Origin: Sphingomonas sp. QA11
GTDB lineage: Bacteria; Pseudomonadota; Alphaproteobacteria; Sphingomonadales; Sphingomonadaceae
Assembly: GCF_028473665.1 (NCBI RefSeq)
Contig: NZ_CP098774.1
Span: forward strand, 3,500,501 to 3,564,500
Direction of reading: 5' to 3'
Length of the DNA stretch: 64,000 bases
Shown: one piece after another, positions 16,843 to 25,605 of the stretch
Layout of the letters: each line of letters begins with the position of its first letter
Position numbering within the stretch: position 1 is the first letter of the stretch
Translations under genes and position numbers: made by a program
The notes under the pieces: generated by a model
What the model was told of the DNA's origin: nothing
Databases searched by the model: none
Seen by the model: the letters and a program-made list of their open reading frames with translations, nothing else

Positions 16843-17784
16843 CTAGACGATCCACCCTTTGATCGCCCGCGCGATATCATCGATCGCCGCGCGCGCGATC
16901 GGTACGTCACGCGTCATCTGCAGGAAGCCGTGCACCGCGCCCGGCCACACCACCAGTTCGGCCGGCACCGCCGCCGCCTCCAGCCGCTCGAGCAGCAAGC
17001 GGCTGTCGTCCGCCACCGTGTCCGCCTCCGCAACGCCCAGGAAGATCGGCGGCAGGCCGACGAGATCGGCATATAGCGGCGTCGCCTCGACCGGCGGCGC
17101 ATCCTTCGCCGGTCCGAGATAGATTCCCCAGTACCAGGCCATTCTTTCCGCCGTCAGGCCATAGGGCCCGGTGCCGAAAGTGCGCGCGCTTTCCGTATCG
17201 AGCCCCGGCGCGAAGCACCCGTAAAGCAGCGCGCAGCCGGCCGGCATCGTCCGCCCGGCATCGCGCAGCCGGATCGCCAGCGACAGCGCCAGATTGGCCC
17301 CCGCGCTGTCACCGGTAAAGGCGAAGCGCGCCGGATCGAGCGCATAGCGCCTGGCGCGGCGCTCGATCCACTCCCATGCCGCCAGGCAGTCGTCGAGCGC
17401 GGCAGGATGGGGCTGTTCGGGCGAGAGGCGATAATCGACACCGAACAGTACCGATCCGCTTTGCTGCGCCAGCAACCGCAGCATGCGATCATGCGTGTCG
17501 ACGTCGCCGGCACACCAGCCGCCGCCATGGAGATAGAAGATCGCGCCCCGCGCGGTGGCGGCGATGGGCGTATAGATGCGCAGGCGGATCAGGCCGCCCG
17601 GTCCCTGTATCCGGCGATCCTCAACGCCGCCCATCTCGGGCAGGCCGTCATTGAAATAGCGTGCCGCCGCGTTCGCCCGCGCCCGCGCCTCGGCCGGTGG
17701 CAGGACCGTCACGTCGAAGGCGGGAAAATGGGCCGCCTGGGCCGCGCGCGCGGCAATGATCTCTGGATCGATCGGGATCGCCAT
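16843..17784 (-). CDS. Alpha/beta hydrolase, hormone-sensitive-lipase family
   Basis: The esterase of 313 residues (from the ATG at 17784) has the HSL oxyanion motif HGGGWCAGD, the nucleophile motif GDSAGAN, and the C-terminal catalytic histidine in AVHGFLQ. There is no signal peptide. The start could also be the ATG at 17814, which would overlap a possible small upstream frame as ATGA; 17784 gives the usual N-terminus (MAIPIDPEIIAARA). The substrate is unknown; family members hydrolyse short to medium acyl esters. A related hydrolase is at the right edge of the window. Confidence 0.85.
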   Translation of the reverse strand: MAIPIDPEIIAARAAQAAHFPAFDVTVLPPAEARARANAAARYFNDGLPEMGGVEDRRIQGPGGLIRLRIYTPIAATARGAIFYLHGGGWCAGDVDTHDRMLRLLAQQSGSVLFGVDYRLSPEQPHPAALDDCLAAWEWIERRARRYALDPARFAFTGDSAGANLALSLAIRLRDAGRTMPAGCALLYGCFAPGLDTESARTFGTGPYGLTAERMAWYWGIYLGPAKDAPPVEATPLYADLVGLPPIFLGVAEADTVADDSRLLLERLEAAAVPAELVVWPGAVHGFLQMTRDVPIARAAIDDIARAIKGWIV

Positions 17785-17810
17785 GACAGGCGCGTAGCAC
17801 GCGCCATAAG

Positions 17811-17939
17811 TCATGCAATAATGACAAATCGTGCCGACCGCCGTGATGGCGTTCCCGCCGCGCCGGACCTCGGGTATTCGCGCAGGATTCGCCGCGCCTC
17901 CCTCGAGATCAGCCCGAGGTTGAACATCCGGTCAAGCAT
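17811..17939 (-). CDS. Possible small ORF of about 42 residues
   Basis: Between the aldo/keto reductase and the hydrolase, an ATG at 17939 opens a frame with coding-like third positions (MLDRMFNLGLISREARRIL...). It ends in a TGA that overlaps the ATG at 17814 of the hydrolase frame. The frame continues upstream to the stop codon of the aldo/keto reductase. It may be a real small protein, a leader for the hydrolase, or a gene remnant. No homology is claimed. Confidence 0.25.
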   Translation of the reverse strand: MLDRMFNLGLISREARRILREYPRSGAAGTPSRRSARFVIIA

Positions 17940-17993
17940 CGCCCGGCCTGCGCGCGGCGGCTCGCCGCGACAGGCGCGTCCGCCCACGCCATC

Positions 17994-18860
17994 TCAGTCG
18001 CCGGTCGTGCCGATCCGGTCGAGCTCACCGATCACCGCGTCCGACAGCACAAGATCGGCCGCGGCGAGATTCTCGAGCAAATGCCCGGTCGAGGAAGTGC
18101 CGGGGATCAGCAGGATGTTCGGCGAGCGCCGCAGCAGCCAGGCGAGCGCGACCTGCATCGGCGTCGCGCCGAGCCGCGTCGCGATGTCTGACAGGGACGA
18201 GGATTGAAGCGGCGAGAAACCGCCAAGCGGGAAGAAGGGCACATAGGCGATGCCCCTGGCCGCCAGTTCGTCGACCAGCGCATCGTCCTCGCGGTGGACG
18301 AGGTTATACTGGTTCTGCACGCACACCACCGGCGCGATACGTTCCGCCTCGGCGACCTGCGCCGATGTCACGTTGCTCAGGCCGAGATGCCGGATCAGTC
18401 CCTGACGCCGCAGGTCCGCCAGAGTGGTGAATCGCTCGGCGATCGAACCCTCGCTCGGCCCATGGCCATCGCCGAGGATGCGCAGATTCACCACGTCGAG
18501 CGCTTCGACGCCAAGGTTGCGCAGATTGTCGTGCACGCCTCGGGTCAATTCGGCGGGGCTCATCGCGGGATTCCAGGACGCATCGTCACCGCGCACCGCG
18601 CCGACCTTGGTCACGATCGTCAGTGCCTCGGGATAAGGATGAAGCGCCTCGCGGATGATCTGGTTGGTGACGTGCGGGCCATAGAAATCGCTGGTATCGA
18701 TATGGTTCACGCCGCTCGCGATCGCTTCGCGCAGCACGGCGACCGCCGCGTCACGGTCCCTGGGCGGACCGAACACGCCCGGCCCTGCAAGCTGCATCGC
18801 GCCATAGCCCATGCGGTTCACGATTCGGTCGCCGAGGCGGAAGGTGGTGGTGTCGGTCAT
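17994..18860 (-). CDS. Aldo/keto reductase
   Basis: The 288-residue NADPH-dependent TIM-barrel oxidoreductase has the catalytic Asp-Tyr segment DTSDFYGPHVTNQIIREAL, the catalytic-lysine strand IVTKVG, and the cofactor region ILLIPGTSSTGHLLENLAA near the C-terminus. The start at 18860 has TGGAGACC upstream. It is divergent from a LysR-type regulator that probably controls it. It likely reduces a small aldehyde or ketone; the substrate is unknown. Confidence 0.9.
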   Translation of the reverse strand: MTDTTTFRLGDRIVNRMGYGAMQLAGPGVFGPPRDRDAAVAVLREAIASGVNHIDTSDFYGPHVTNQIIREALHPYPEALTIVTKVGAVRGDDASWNPAMSPAELTRGVHDNLRNLGVEALDVVNLRILGDGHGPSEGSIAERFTTLADLRRQGLIRHLGLSNVTSAQVAEAERIAPVVCVQNQYNLVHREDDALVDELAARGIAYVPFFPLGGFSPLQSSSLSDIATRLGATPMQVALAWLLRRSPNILLIPGTSSTGHLLENLAAADLVLSDAVIGELDRIGTTGD

Positions 18861-18957
18861 ATCCGGTCTCCAGAGGTTTCCCTGCACAGGATATGTGCCC
18901 GGCACGACCGGACTATAAGACAGGACAATCGGGACAAGCCGTGCGATAATATGCACA
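18861..18957. promoter_or_regulatory. Divergent promoter of AKR and LysR genes
   Basis: This 97-bp gap between two divergent starts must hold both promoters. GTGC (18941-18944) and GCAC (18953-18956) form an inverted repeat with 8 bases between, ending just before the LysR start codon. It is a plausible autoregulatory LysR site. Confidence 0.4.
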
Positions 18958-19860
18958 ATGGCGACCGAGCTCGACGATCTGGCGACCTTTGCCGCGGTGG
19001 TGCGCGCCGGTGGCTTTCGCGACGCGGCACGCGCCGGGACGGCGTCAGCATCAGGCCTGAGCGAAGCGATCCGCCGGCTGGAGGCACGGCTCGGCGTGCG
19101 CCTGCTCAACCGCACCACCCGCAGCGTCACGCCGACCGAGGCAGGCGCACGCCTGTTCGAACGGCTCGGCCCGGCGCTGGGCGAGGTCGAGGCTGCGCTC
19201 GACGTGGTCAACGCCTTTCGCGACCGGCCCGCCGGTACGCTGCGGCTCAACGTGCCGGCCAATGTCGCGCGGATCGTGCTGCCGTCGATCGTGACGCCAT
19301 TCCTCAAGGCCTATCCGGAGATCCGCCTCGAGGTGACGAGCGAGGATGGCTTCATCGACATTCTCGCCACCGGCCACGACGCCGGCATCCGCTATGACGA
19401 GCGGCTGGAGCAGGACATGATCGCGGTGCCGATCGGCCCGCGTTTCCAGTGCATCGCCACCGCCGCCGCGCCCGCCTATCTCGCAGCATATGGTCGGCCG
19501 GATCATCCGCGCGACCTGCTCGACCATGCCTGCATGCGCGGGCGCTTCTCCAGCGGGCGGATCGCCGTCTGGGAATTCGAGCGCGACGGGGAGATCGTGC
19601 GGATCGACCCGGCCGGGCCGCTGCTGATCCAGCCGGGCGCCTCGGCCGACCTGCTGGTCGATGCGGCGATCGGCGGGCTGGGCATCGTCCATCTGTTCGA
19701 GGACTGGCTCAAGCCGCATCTCGACAATGGTGCGCTGGTGCCGGTACTCGAACCGTGGTGGCAGCGCTTCACCGGCCCGTTCCTTTATTATCCCGGCCGC
19801 CGTTACCTCCCCGCGCCGCTCCGCGCGTTCGTGGATTTCATCAAGGACCGGCCCGGCTGA
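18958..19860 (+). CDS. LysR family transcriptional regulator
   Basis: The 300-residue protein has an N-terminal winged helix-turn-helix (LDDLATFAAVVRAGGFRDAA, SASGLSEAIRRLEARLGVRL, LLNRTTRSVTPTEAGARLF) and a LysR substrate-binding domain from about 90 to 295. It resembles the CrgA-type subgroup that usually lies divergent from oxidoreductases. It is transcribed away from the aldo/keto reductase and probably regulates it. Confidence 0.93.
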   Translation: MATELDDLATFAAVVRAGGFRDAARAGTASASGLSEAIRRLEARLGVRLLNRTTRSVTPTEAGARLFERLGPALGEVEAALDVVNAFRDRPAGTLRLNVPANVARIVLPSIVTPFLKAYPEIRLEVTSEDGFIDILATGHDAGIRYDERLEQDMIAVPIGPRFQCIATAAAPAYLAAYGRPDHPRDLLDHACMRGRFSSGRIAVWEFERDGEIVRIDPAGPLLIQPGASADLLVDAAIGGLGIVHLFEDWLKPHLDNGALVPVLEPWWQRFTGPFLYYPGRRYLPAPLRAFVDFIKDRPG

Positions 19861-19995
19861 CCTGCCCTTGCCCGGGTCCGTTCCGGCGGGCGATGGGACG
19901 GGATGTGCATTAGGCTGCTTCCCGCGCTTGATCTCTCGCCCGCCGAGGCCGACATTGCGATCGAACCGCGATGCCTAGCGAGATGACGACCCGAT

Positions 19996-21414
19996 ATGAC
20001 CAACCTGTTCAACTCCTTCGACCCTGCCACCGGTGAAATGGTCTGGTCCGGTCCCGAGACGAGCGCGGCCGATTGTGCCGCCGCGGTCACGACGGCGCGC
20101 GCCGCCTTTGACGGCTGGTCGGCGACGACAGTCGAGGAGCGAATCGCGTTCGTCCATCGCTACCGCGACGCGCTGAAGGAGGACGGCGAGGCCATCGCCG
20201 CGGCGATCTCGCGCGAAACCGGCAAGGCGCTGTGGGAAACGAAGGCCGAGCTCGCCTCGATGATCGGCAAGGTCGACCTGTCGATCGCCGCCTATGCCGA
20301 ACGCACCGGCAGCCGCGAACAGGATGCGCCGTTCGGCCGCGCGGTGCTGCGCCATCGCCCGCATGGCGTGATGGTGGTGCTTGGGCCGTATAATTTCCCC
20401 GGCCACCTGCCCAACGGCCATATCGTGCCGGCGCTGCTGGCGGGCAACACGATCCTGTTCAAGCCGTCCGAGGAGACCCCTCTCGTCGGCGAGCTGATCG
20501 GCGCGGCGATGCGCAAGGCCGGCCTGCCCGAGGGCGTGTTCACCGTCGTCCAGGGTGGCCGCGACACCGGCGCCGCCCTGATCGCCGAGGATATCGACGG
20601 GCTGCTGTTCACCGGATCGGCCGGCGCCGGCGCTCATTTCAGCCGCATCTTCGCCGACAGGCCCAAGGTGATCCTCGCACTTGAACTGGGCGGCAACAAT
20701 CCGCTGATCGCCTGGGACGGCGATCCGGCAGCGATCGCCTCGATCGTCGTCGCGTCAGCGTTCATCACCACCGGCCAGCGCTGCTCCTGCGCGCGCCGCC
20801 TGATCGTGCCCGAGGGCGCGAAGGGCGAGGCGATCGTCGCCGCGGTCGCCGCCCTGTCCGACCGGATTACGATCGGTGCGTGGGACGATATGCCGGAACC
20901 TTTCATGGGGCCCCTGATCTCCCCCGGGGCGGCGGCGCGCGTGTCGCTCCAGGCCGAGGAACTGATGAAGCTCGGCGCGCAGGCGATCCGTCCGTTCGAG
21001 GGCCGACCCGGCCGGTCGACCGCGTTCGTCGGCCCGACGATCCTCGACGTGACCGGGGTCGACGTGCCGGACCAGGAGATTTTCGGCCCGGTGCTCCAGG
21101 TGACGCGCGTGGCCGATTTCGACGCCGCCATCGCCGCCGCCAACGCGACCCGTTTCGGCCTGTCGGCCGGGCTGATCAGCGACGATGACTCGCTATGGGA
21201 CCGGTTCAAGCGCCATATTCGCGCTGGCGTGGTCAACCGCAACCGACCGACCACGGGCGCCGCCGGATCGATGCCGTTCGGCGGCCTCGGCGCCTCGGGC
21301 AATCATCGACCGAGCGCCTATTACGCCGCGGATTATTGCGCCTATCCGGTCGCGAGCTTCGAGGCGGACCGGGTGGCCGACCAGGTGCACGACCTGCGGG
21401 GTATCCGCGACTGA
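19996..21414 (+). CDS. astD: Succinylglutamate-semialdehyde dehydrogenase
   Basis: The 472-residue aldehyde dehydrogenase has the segment GPYNFPGHLPNGHIVPALL characteristic of AstD, the glutamate motif LELGGNNP and the catalytic cysteine in GQRCSCARRL. AstD oxidises N-succinylglutamate semialdehyde to N-succinylglutamate with NAD+ in the arginine succinyltransferase (AST) pathway. The other ast genes (astA, astB, astC, astE) are not adjacent, so they are elsewhere or absent. The downstream aminotransferase is fold-type I class I/II and is not AstC, which belongs to class III. Confidence 0.88.
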   Translation: MTNLFNSFDPATGEMVWSGPETSAADCAAAVTTARAAFDGWSATTVEERIAFVHRYRDALKEDGEAIAAAISRETGKALWETKAELASMIGKVDLSIAAYAERTGSREQDAPFGRAVLRHRPHGVMVVLGPYNFPGHLPNGHIVPALLAGNTILFKPSEETPLVGELIGAAMRKAGLPEGVFTVVQGGRDTGAALIAEDIDGLLFTGSAGAGAHFSRIFADRPKVILALELGGNNPLIAWDGDPAAIASIVVASAFITTGQRCSCARRLIVPEGAKGEAIVAAVAALSDRITIGAWDDMPEPFMGPLISPGAAARVSLQAEELMKLGAQAIRPFEGRPGRSTAFVGPTILDVTGVDVPDQEIFGPVLQVTRVADFDAAIAAANATRFGLSAGLISDDDSLWDRFKRHIRAGVVNRNRPTTGAAGSMPFGGLGASGNHRPSAYYAADYCAYPVASFEADRVADQVHDLRGIRD

Positions 21415-21575
21415 GAGCGATGGCCGTTGCCATCCGGTAGCGGCCATGCGCCCCTCTCCGGCTCAGCCGCGCGCGCCGCGGCTCGTTCCGATCTCCCAGG
21501 GGATGGCGCCGGCGCCGCCGCGCGTGCAGGATCGCGATGCCAGAGTTCGCGGTCGCAAAGTGGGGGGAGGAACCG

Positions 21576-22676
21576 ATGCGCTATGTCCGGATGCCGATCG
21601 AGGTCGAGTCACCCGAGGAATATGGCTATGGCCGGATCCGCTATAATCTTTCCGAAAGCTCGGTCGCCGACCGAAGCCTGGGCGACCTGGGCCTGCATGT
21701 TCCCGACCTGACCCTGCTCTATGGCGAGCATCGCGGCGGCGCGACGTTGCGTCGCCTGATCGCCGAGGCAAGCGGCGGGGTCGAGGCCGACGACATCCTG
21801 GTCACCGTCGGCGCGGCCGGGGCGTTGTTCATCATCGCCACCGCCTTGCTCGGCACCGACGATCATCTCGTCGTGATCAGGCCGAACTATGCGACAAACC
21901 TAGAGACGCCCCGCGCGATCGGCTGCAAGGTCACCCAGGTCGACCTCGGCTTCGAGAGCGGCTTCCGCATCGATCCCGCCGCCATCGCCGCCGCGGTCAC
22001 GCCGCAGACCCGGATCATCAGCATCACCACCCCGCACAACCCGACCGGCACGATGCTGGCCGAGGCCGAACTGCACGAACTGGTCGCGCTGGCGAAGAAG
22101 CGCGGCTGCATCCTGCTGGTCGACGAGACCTATCGCGACCTGTCGCTCGACGGCACGCTGCCGCTGGCCGCGTCGCTGGGCGACCATGTCATCAGCGTTG
22201 CGTCGCTCTCCAAGGCCTATGGCGTGCCCGGCATCAGGATCGGCTGGATCGCCTGCAGGGACCCGGCGCTTCAGGAACGATTCCTCGCCGCCAAGGAACA
22301 GATCAGCATCTGCGGCAGCGTGATCGACGAGTGGGTCGGCGAGCAGATCCTGTCGCGCCGCGACGATATTCTCAAGCCAGTGCTGACCGAAATGCGCCGT
22401 CGCCTTACCCGGATAACCGAATGGATGGCGGGCGAGGACCTGCTTGAATGGGTCGCGCCCAGGGGTGGCGTCGTGTGCTTCCCCCGCATGCGCCGGGAAC
22501 CGCCCGGTGGCGTCGACGCCTTCTACAAACGCCTGATCGAGGAGCATGGATGCTATGTCGGCCCGGGCCACTGGTTCGAGCGGCCCGACACCTGTTTCCG
22601 CCTCGGCTATGGCTGGCCGACCGCCGAGGAACTTGAAGGCGGGCTCAAGAGCATCTCGGCGGCGTTGCGCGGCTAG
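21576..22676 (+). CDS. PLP-dependent aminotransferase, class I/II
   Basis: The 366-residue enzyme shows the fold-type I core: the NPTG motif (TTPHNPTGTML), the cofactor aspartate region LLVDETYRDL, the Schiff-base lysine in SLSKAYGVPGIRIGW, and a C-terminal arginine in CFRLGYGW. I start it at the ATG at 21576 because GGGGAGGAA lies a few bases upstream; an ATG at 21537 would also be open. It follows astD and may share its promoter, which suggests amino-acid catabolism. The substrate is unknown. Confidence 0.85.
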   Translation: MRYVRMPIEVESPEEYGYGRIRYNLSESSVADRSLGDLGLHVPDLTLLYGEHRGGATLRRLIAEASGGVEADDILVTVGAAGALFIIATALLGTDDHLVVIRPNYATNLETPRAIGCKVTQVDLGFESGFRIDPAAIAAAVTPQTRIISITTPHNPTGTMLAEAELHELVALAKKRGCILLVDETYRDLSLDGTLPLAASLGDHVISVASLSKAYGVPGIRIGWIACRDPALQERFLAAKEQISICGSVIDEWVGEQILSRRDDILKPVLTEMRRRLTRITEWMAGEDLLEWVAPRGGVVCFPRMRREPPGGVDAFYKRLIEEHGCYVGPGHWFERPDTCFRLGYGWPTAEELEGGLKSISAALRG

Positions 22677-22775
22677 ACCCGTGCTCGTCTCTCGCGACGA
22701 GGACGGCACCATCGGCCTATAGACTCAACGTGGCAGTATTGCTGCGACGCCCGCCGATACATGAGGCGCGCGCCC

Positions 22776-23339
22776 TCAGGCGTCGGCGAGTTCGGGTTGA
22801 GCGCGCGCCGCCGGAACGCCGGGGAACTCGACGACATGATGGGCCATGCCAACCACGTCGCAAGCTTCGAAACGGTGGCCGGTGCGATCGAGCTTCAACC
22901 GGGCGAGCCCGGCCAGACGAGCGCCACCATCTTCCGTTCCGCCATGCTCGACGACCGCCACCGAGGGCAGCCAGTCGATGCCGATACCGTCAGTGGGCCG
23001 ATTATTGACCTGATGGACATGGCCCTGTGCGACGAAGCGAAGGTCATGGCCGTCGAAAAGCGCCTCAAGGCCACGCCGCGTATCGCGCGAGACATCGCCA
23101 TCGACCATCTTGAACCACGGCTTGTTCAGGAACAGGCCGATCGGGCCCGCGCTCGCATCTAGCACCCCGCCCAGCCACGCCATTTGCGGGCTGTCGGGAT
23201 CAGTGTCGAACGATGCCGGGTTGACGCCGATCAGCGTCCAGCCGGAGGTGTGGTGAACCCAATTATCCTGCCCGAAAGTAGCATGGAACCGTGCAAGCAT
23301 GTCGGTCCGGTCAGCTGCTATATCGCCGAGGTGAATCAT
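22776..23339 (-). pseudogene. Metallophosphoesterase remnant
   Basis: The frame reads IHLGDIAAD (the GD metal motif), then jumps to RFHATFGQDNWVHHTSGWTLIGVN and ends with AQGHVHQVNNR (the GHxH motif) and a normal tail. The first D-x-H motif and the GN[H]D motif of calcineurin-like phosphoesterases are missing, although the frame stays open about 70 bases further upstream (to a stop codon) without restoring them. This looks like an N-terminal and internal deletion, leaving half the metal ligands, so it is probably inactive. Confidence 0.6.
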
Positions 23340-23462
23340 GCGGTTCGCTCCCGTAATATCAAGACGATCGCGGTCTCGCCTCTGGCGGGAACACTGGCGA
23401 TCGTCCGGGAATCATACCGGCGATCGATGCAGCTTTGATGACGTTACCGTTGCGATTCGGCG

Positions 23463-24764
23463 TCAGGCCGACCAGGCGGCGATATCGTCCTGCTGCCCGA
23501 TCAGGGCGAGGCCATGGGCAATCGAGGTCAGTTCGTCGCCCGAGCTGATCGCCGCATCGCCGAAGCGCCGCGAGAACAGCGCACGGACGGCGGGGATCAG
23601 CGACGAACCGCCGGTCAGGAACACCCGGTCGATCCCGTCAGCGCCGAGCCCGGCGGCGGACAGCGCGCGATCGACGGTCGCATCGATGCGGCGCAGATCC
23701 TCGGCGATCCAGCCCTCGAACTCAGCCCGCGCAACGTCCGCCTCGACCTCAAGCCCGGCGCCCGCGAAGTGGAAATGAGCCAGGTCGTCAGTCGACAGGC
23801 TGCGCTTCAGACGGCCGACCGCGTCGTACAAGGGGAAACCAAGCTCGTTCTCGATCAGCGCGATCATCCGCCCGATCGCCGCTGGATCGATCGCCGAACG
23901 CTGAAGCCGGTTCAGCTCCTCGAGCGTGCGGCGATTGCGCATCAGCGCGAGCCGCGACCAGTCAGCGAAATCATTGAAATAGCCGCCGGGGATATCGAGC
24001 ACCTTGTCGAACGACCGATAGCTGCCGCCCTTGCCGAGCATCGGCAGCACCAGCCGGTCGACGATGCGCTGGTCGAAACGATCGCCCGCGATGCCGATGC
24101 CGGCATGGCCGAGCGGCACGCAGCGCTTGGCTGCCCCCGGCTCCGCCACGCGCACCACCGAGAAATCGCTGGTGCCGCCGCCAAAGTCGGCGACGAGGAT
24201 CGTGGCCGGTTCCTCAAGCCGCGTCGCATAGCTGAACGCCGCGCCGAGCGGTTCATAGACATAGTGAATCTCGGCGCCGAAGCCAGCGAACATCGCGTCA
24301 TAGCGTTGCCGGGCGAGCGCGACATCGGGCCGCGCGCCGGCATATTCGACCGGACGCCCGACGATGACTCGTTGGGGCTTTACGTCCAGGCCGCCACCGG
24401 CATGCGCCGCGAGCTTGTCGAGGAACAGCCGCCCAAGCTCTTCGAAACGGTAGCGCTTCTCGAACACCGAGGCGTGTTCGAACACCGCGCTGGCCGCGAC
24501 CGACTTGAACGACTGGATGAATCGCGTGTCCTGCGGATACTCCAGATATTCGGCGATCGCCCAAGGGCCCGCCTCGACCGCCAGGCCGCCCCGCACATCA
24601 TCGTCATGCCAGAAGCAGAGCGCCGACCGGAAAACCGCGCCGCGTGCCTCGGGGCCATCGAACTCGACCAGCGTCGCGCCCGCATCAGCGCCCGCCCGCG
24701 CGAGCACGCTGTTGGTGGTCCCGAAATCCAGGCCGATCGCGGTGCCAGCGGCAACATGTTCCAT
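23463..24764 (-). CDS. Hsp70-family protein (YegD-like)
   Basis: The 433-residue protein has the actin-like ATPase fold: phosphate 1 (IGLDFGTTNSV), phosphate 2 (ILVADFGGGTSDFSVVRV) and the adenosine motif (VFLTGGSSLIPAVR). It ends soon after the ATPase domain and lacks the peptide-binding domain of DnaK, as in YegD. The start at 24764 has CGGAGGT upstream. It probably acts as a specialised ATPase or chaperone; its client is unknown. It is divergent from the flavin-transfer cluster. Confidence 0.88.
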   Translation of the reverse strand: MEHVAAGTAIGLDFGTTNSVLARAGADAGATLVEFDGPEARGAVFRSALCFWHDDDVRGGLAVEAGPWAIAEYLEYPQDTRFIQSFKSVAASAVFEHASVFEKRYRFEELGRLFLDKLAAHAGGGLDVKPQRVIVGRPVEYAGARPDVALARQRYDAMFAGFGAEIHYVYEPLGAAFSYATRLEEPATILVADFGGGTSDFSVVRVAEPGAAKRCVPLGHAGIGIAGDRFDQRIVDRLVLPMLGKGGSYRSFDKVLDIPGGYFNDFADWSRLALMRNRRTLEELNRLQRSAIDPAAIGRMIALIENELGFPLYDAVGRLKRSLSTDDLAHFHFAGAGLEVEADVARAEFEGWIAEDLRRIDATVDRALSAAGLGADGIDRVFLTGGSSLIPAVRALFSRRFGDAAISSGDELTSIAHGLALIGQQDDIAAWSA

Positions 24765-24888
24765 TGCCGACCTCCGACTCAGCACACAAAGGGGGCGCCT
24801 ATGCCGCCTTGCGCATGATCGGGGCAAGCCTTGTTATCGGGACGGTCAGCCTTCGCCGCCACGGCACAGGCCCCGCCTAAGTCTTGCA

Positions 24889-24905
24889 ACTGCGAGTCGT
24901 TTGCG
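24889..24905. promoter_or_regulatory. Weak Fur-box-like site before the PepSY cluster
   Basis: ACTGCGAG-TCG-TTTGCG, 46-62 bases upstream of the first PepSY gene, keeps the TGCGAG-N3-TT core of the two stronger sites at 28715 and 61664 but not the TTATCA half. Iron control of the flavin-transfer cluster would be expected from its content. Confidence 0.35.
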
Positions 24906-24950
24906 TTATCGCGACTCACTCTCACTTCGAGCCGGGGCCGTCCGCCAGTA

Positions 24951-25586
24951 ATGACTATCCAGGCCGCGCGGCAGAAGCCACGGCGCAAGACCTTCTGGCT
25001 CAAGCAGCTTCACACCTGGCACTGGATAAGCTCAGCGCTCAGCCTTGTCGGGCTCCTGCTGTTCGCCGTCACCGGATTCACGCTGAACCACGCGGCCGAT
25101 ATCGAGGCCAAACCGACGGTCGTCGCAAAGGCCGCGGCGCTGCCGGCGCCGCTGCTGCGCGCCGTCGCCCCGGTCGAGGGCCCCGACGTCAAGAAACCCC
25201 TCCCGCCCGAGGTGGCGACTTGGGTCGAAGCACATTTTCCCGCCAGCGCGCGCGGCGATGCCGAATGGTCCGCCGACGAAATCTATCTGGCGCTGCCCCG
25301 GCCCGGCGGCGACGGCTGGGTCTCGATCAACCGGGCATCAGGCGCGGTGACGTCGGAATTCACCGATCGCGGCTGGATCTCGTATCTCAACGACCTGCAC
25401 AAGGGGCGCAATTCGGGCGCCGCGTGGAAATGGTTCATCGACATCTTCGCCTTTGCCTGCCTCGTCTTCGCGCTGACCGGGCTGGTCCTGCTCCAGCTCC
25501 ACGCGGCCAAGCGCCCGATCACCTGGCCGCTCGTCGCCCTCGGCCTCGCCATTCCGGCCGGCCTCGCCGTCTTCTTCATCCACTAA
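24951..25586 (+). CDS. PepSY-associated transmembrane protein
   Basis: The 211-residue inner-membrane protein has a basic cytoplasmic start, a first helix preceded by histidines (LKQLHTWHWISSALSLVG, LLLFAVTGFTLNHA), a periplasmic PepSY-like region (about 50-160), and two C-terminal helices (WFIDIFAFACLVFALTGLVLL and WPLVALGLAIPAGLAVFFIH). Such PepSY proteins move electrons across the membrane in iron-linked systems, often with haem ligated by membrane histidines. It is the first gene of PepSY-DUF2271-DUF4198-apbE and probably reduces the flavinylated partner. Confidence 0.88.
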   Translation: MTIQAARQKPRRKTFWLKQLHTWHWISSALSLVGLLLFAVTGFTLNHAADIEAKPTVVAKAAALPAPLLRAVAPVEGPDVKKPLPPEVATWVEAHFPASARGDAEWSADEIYLALPRPGGDGWVSINRASGAVTSEFTDRGWISYLNDLHKGRNSGAAWKWFIDIFAFACLVFALTGLVLLQLHAAKRPITWPLVALGLAIPAGLAVFFIH

Positions 25587-25605
25587 TCCATCGGGAGTTC
25601 CGTCA

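Noticed and set aside
24916-24923. Third copy of TCACTCTC, the half-site of the candidate TetR operators
   Set aside because: It lacks the mirrored half and lies before the unrelated PepSY cluster; an 8-mer can recur by chance.
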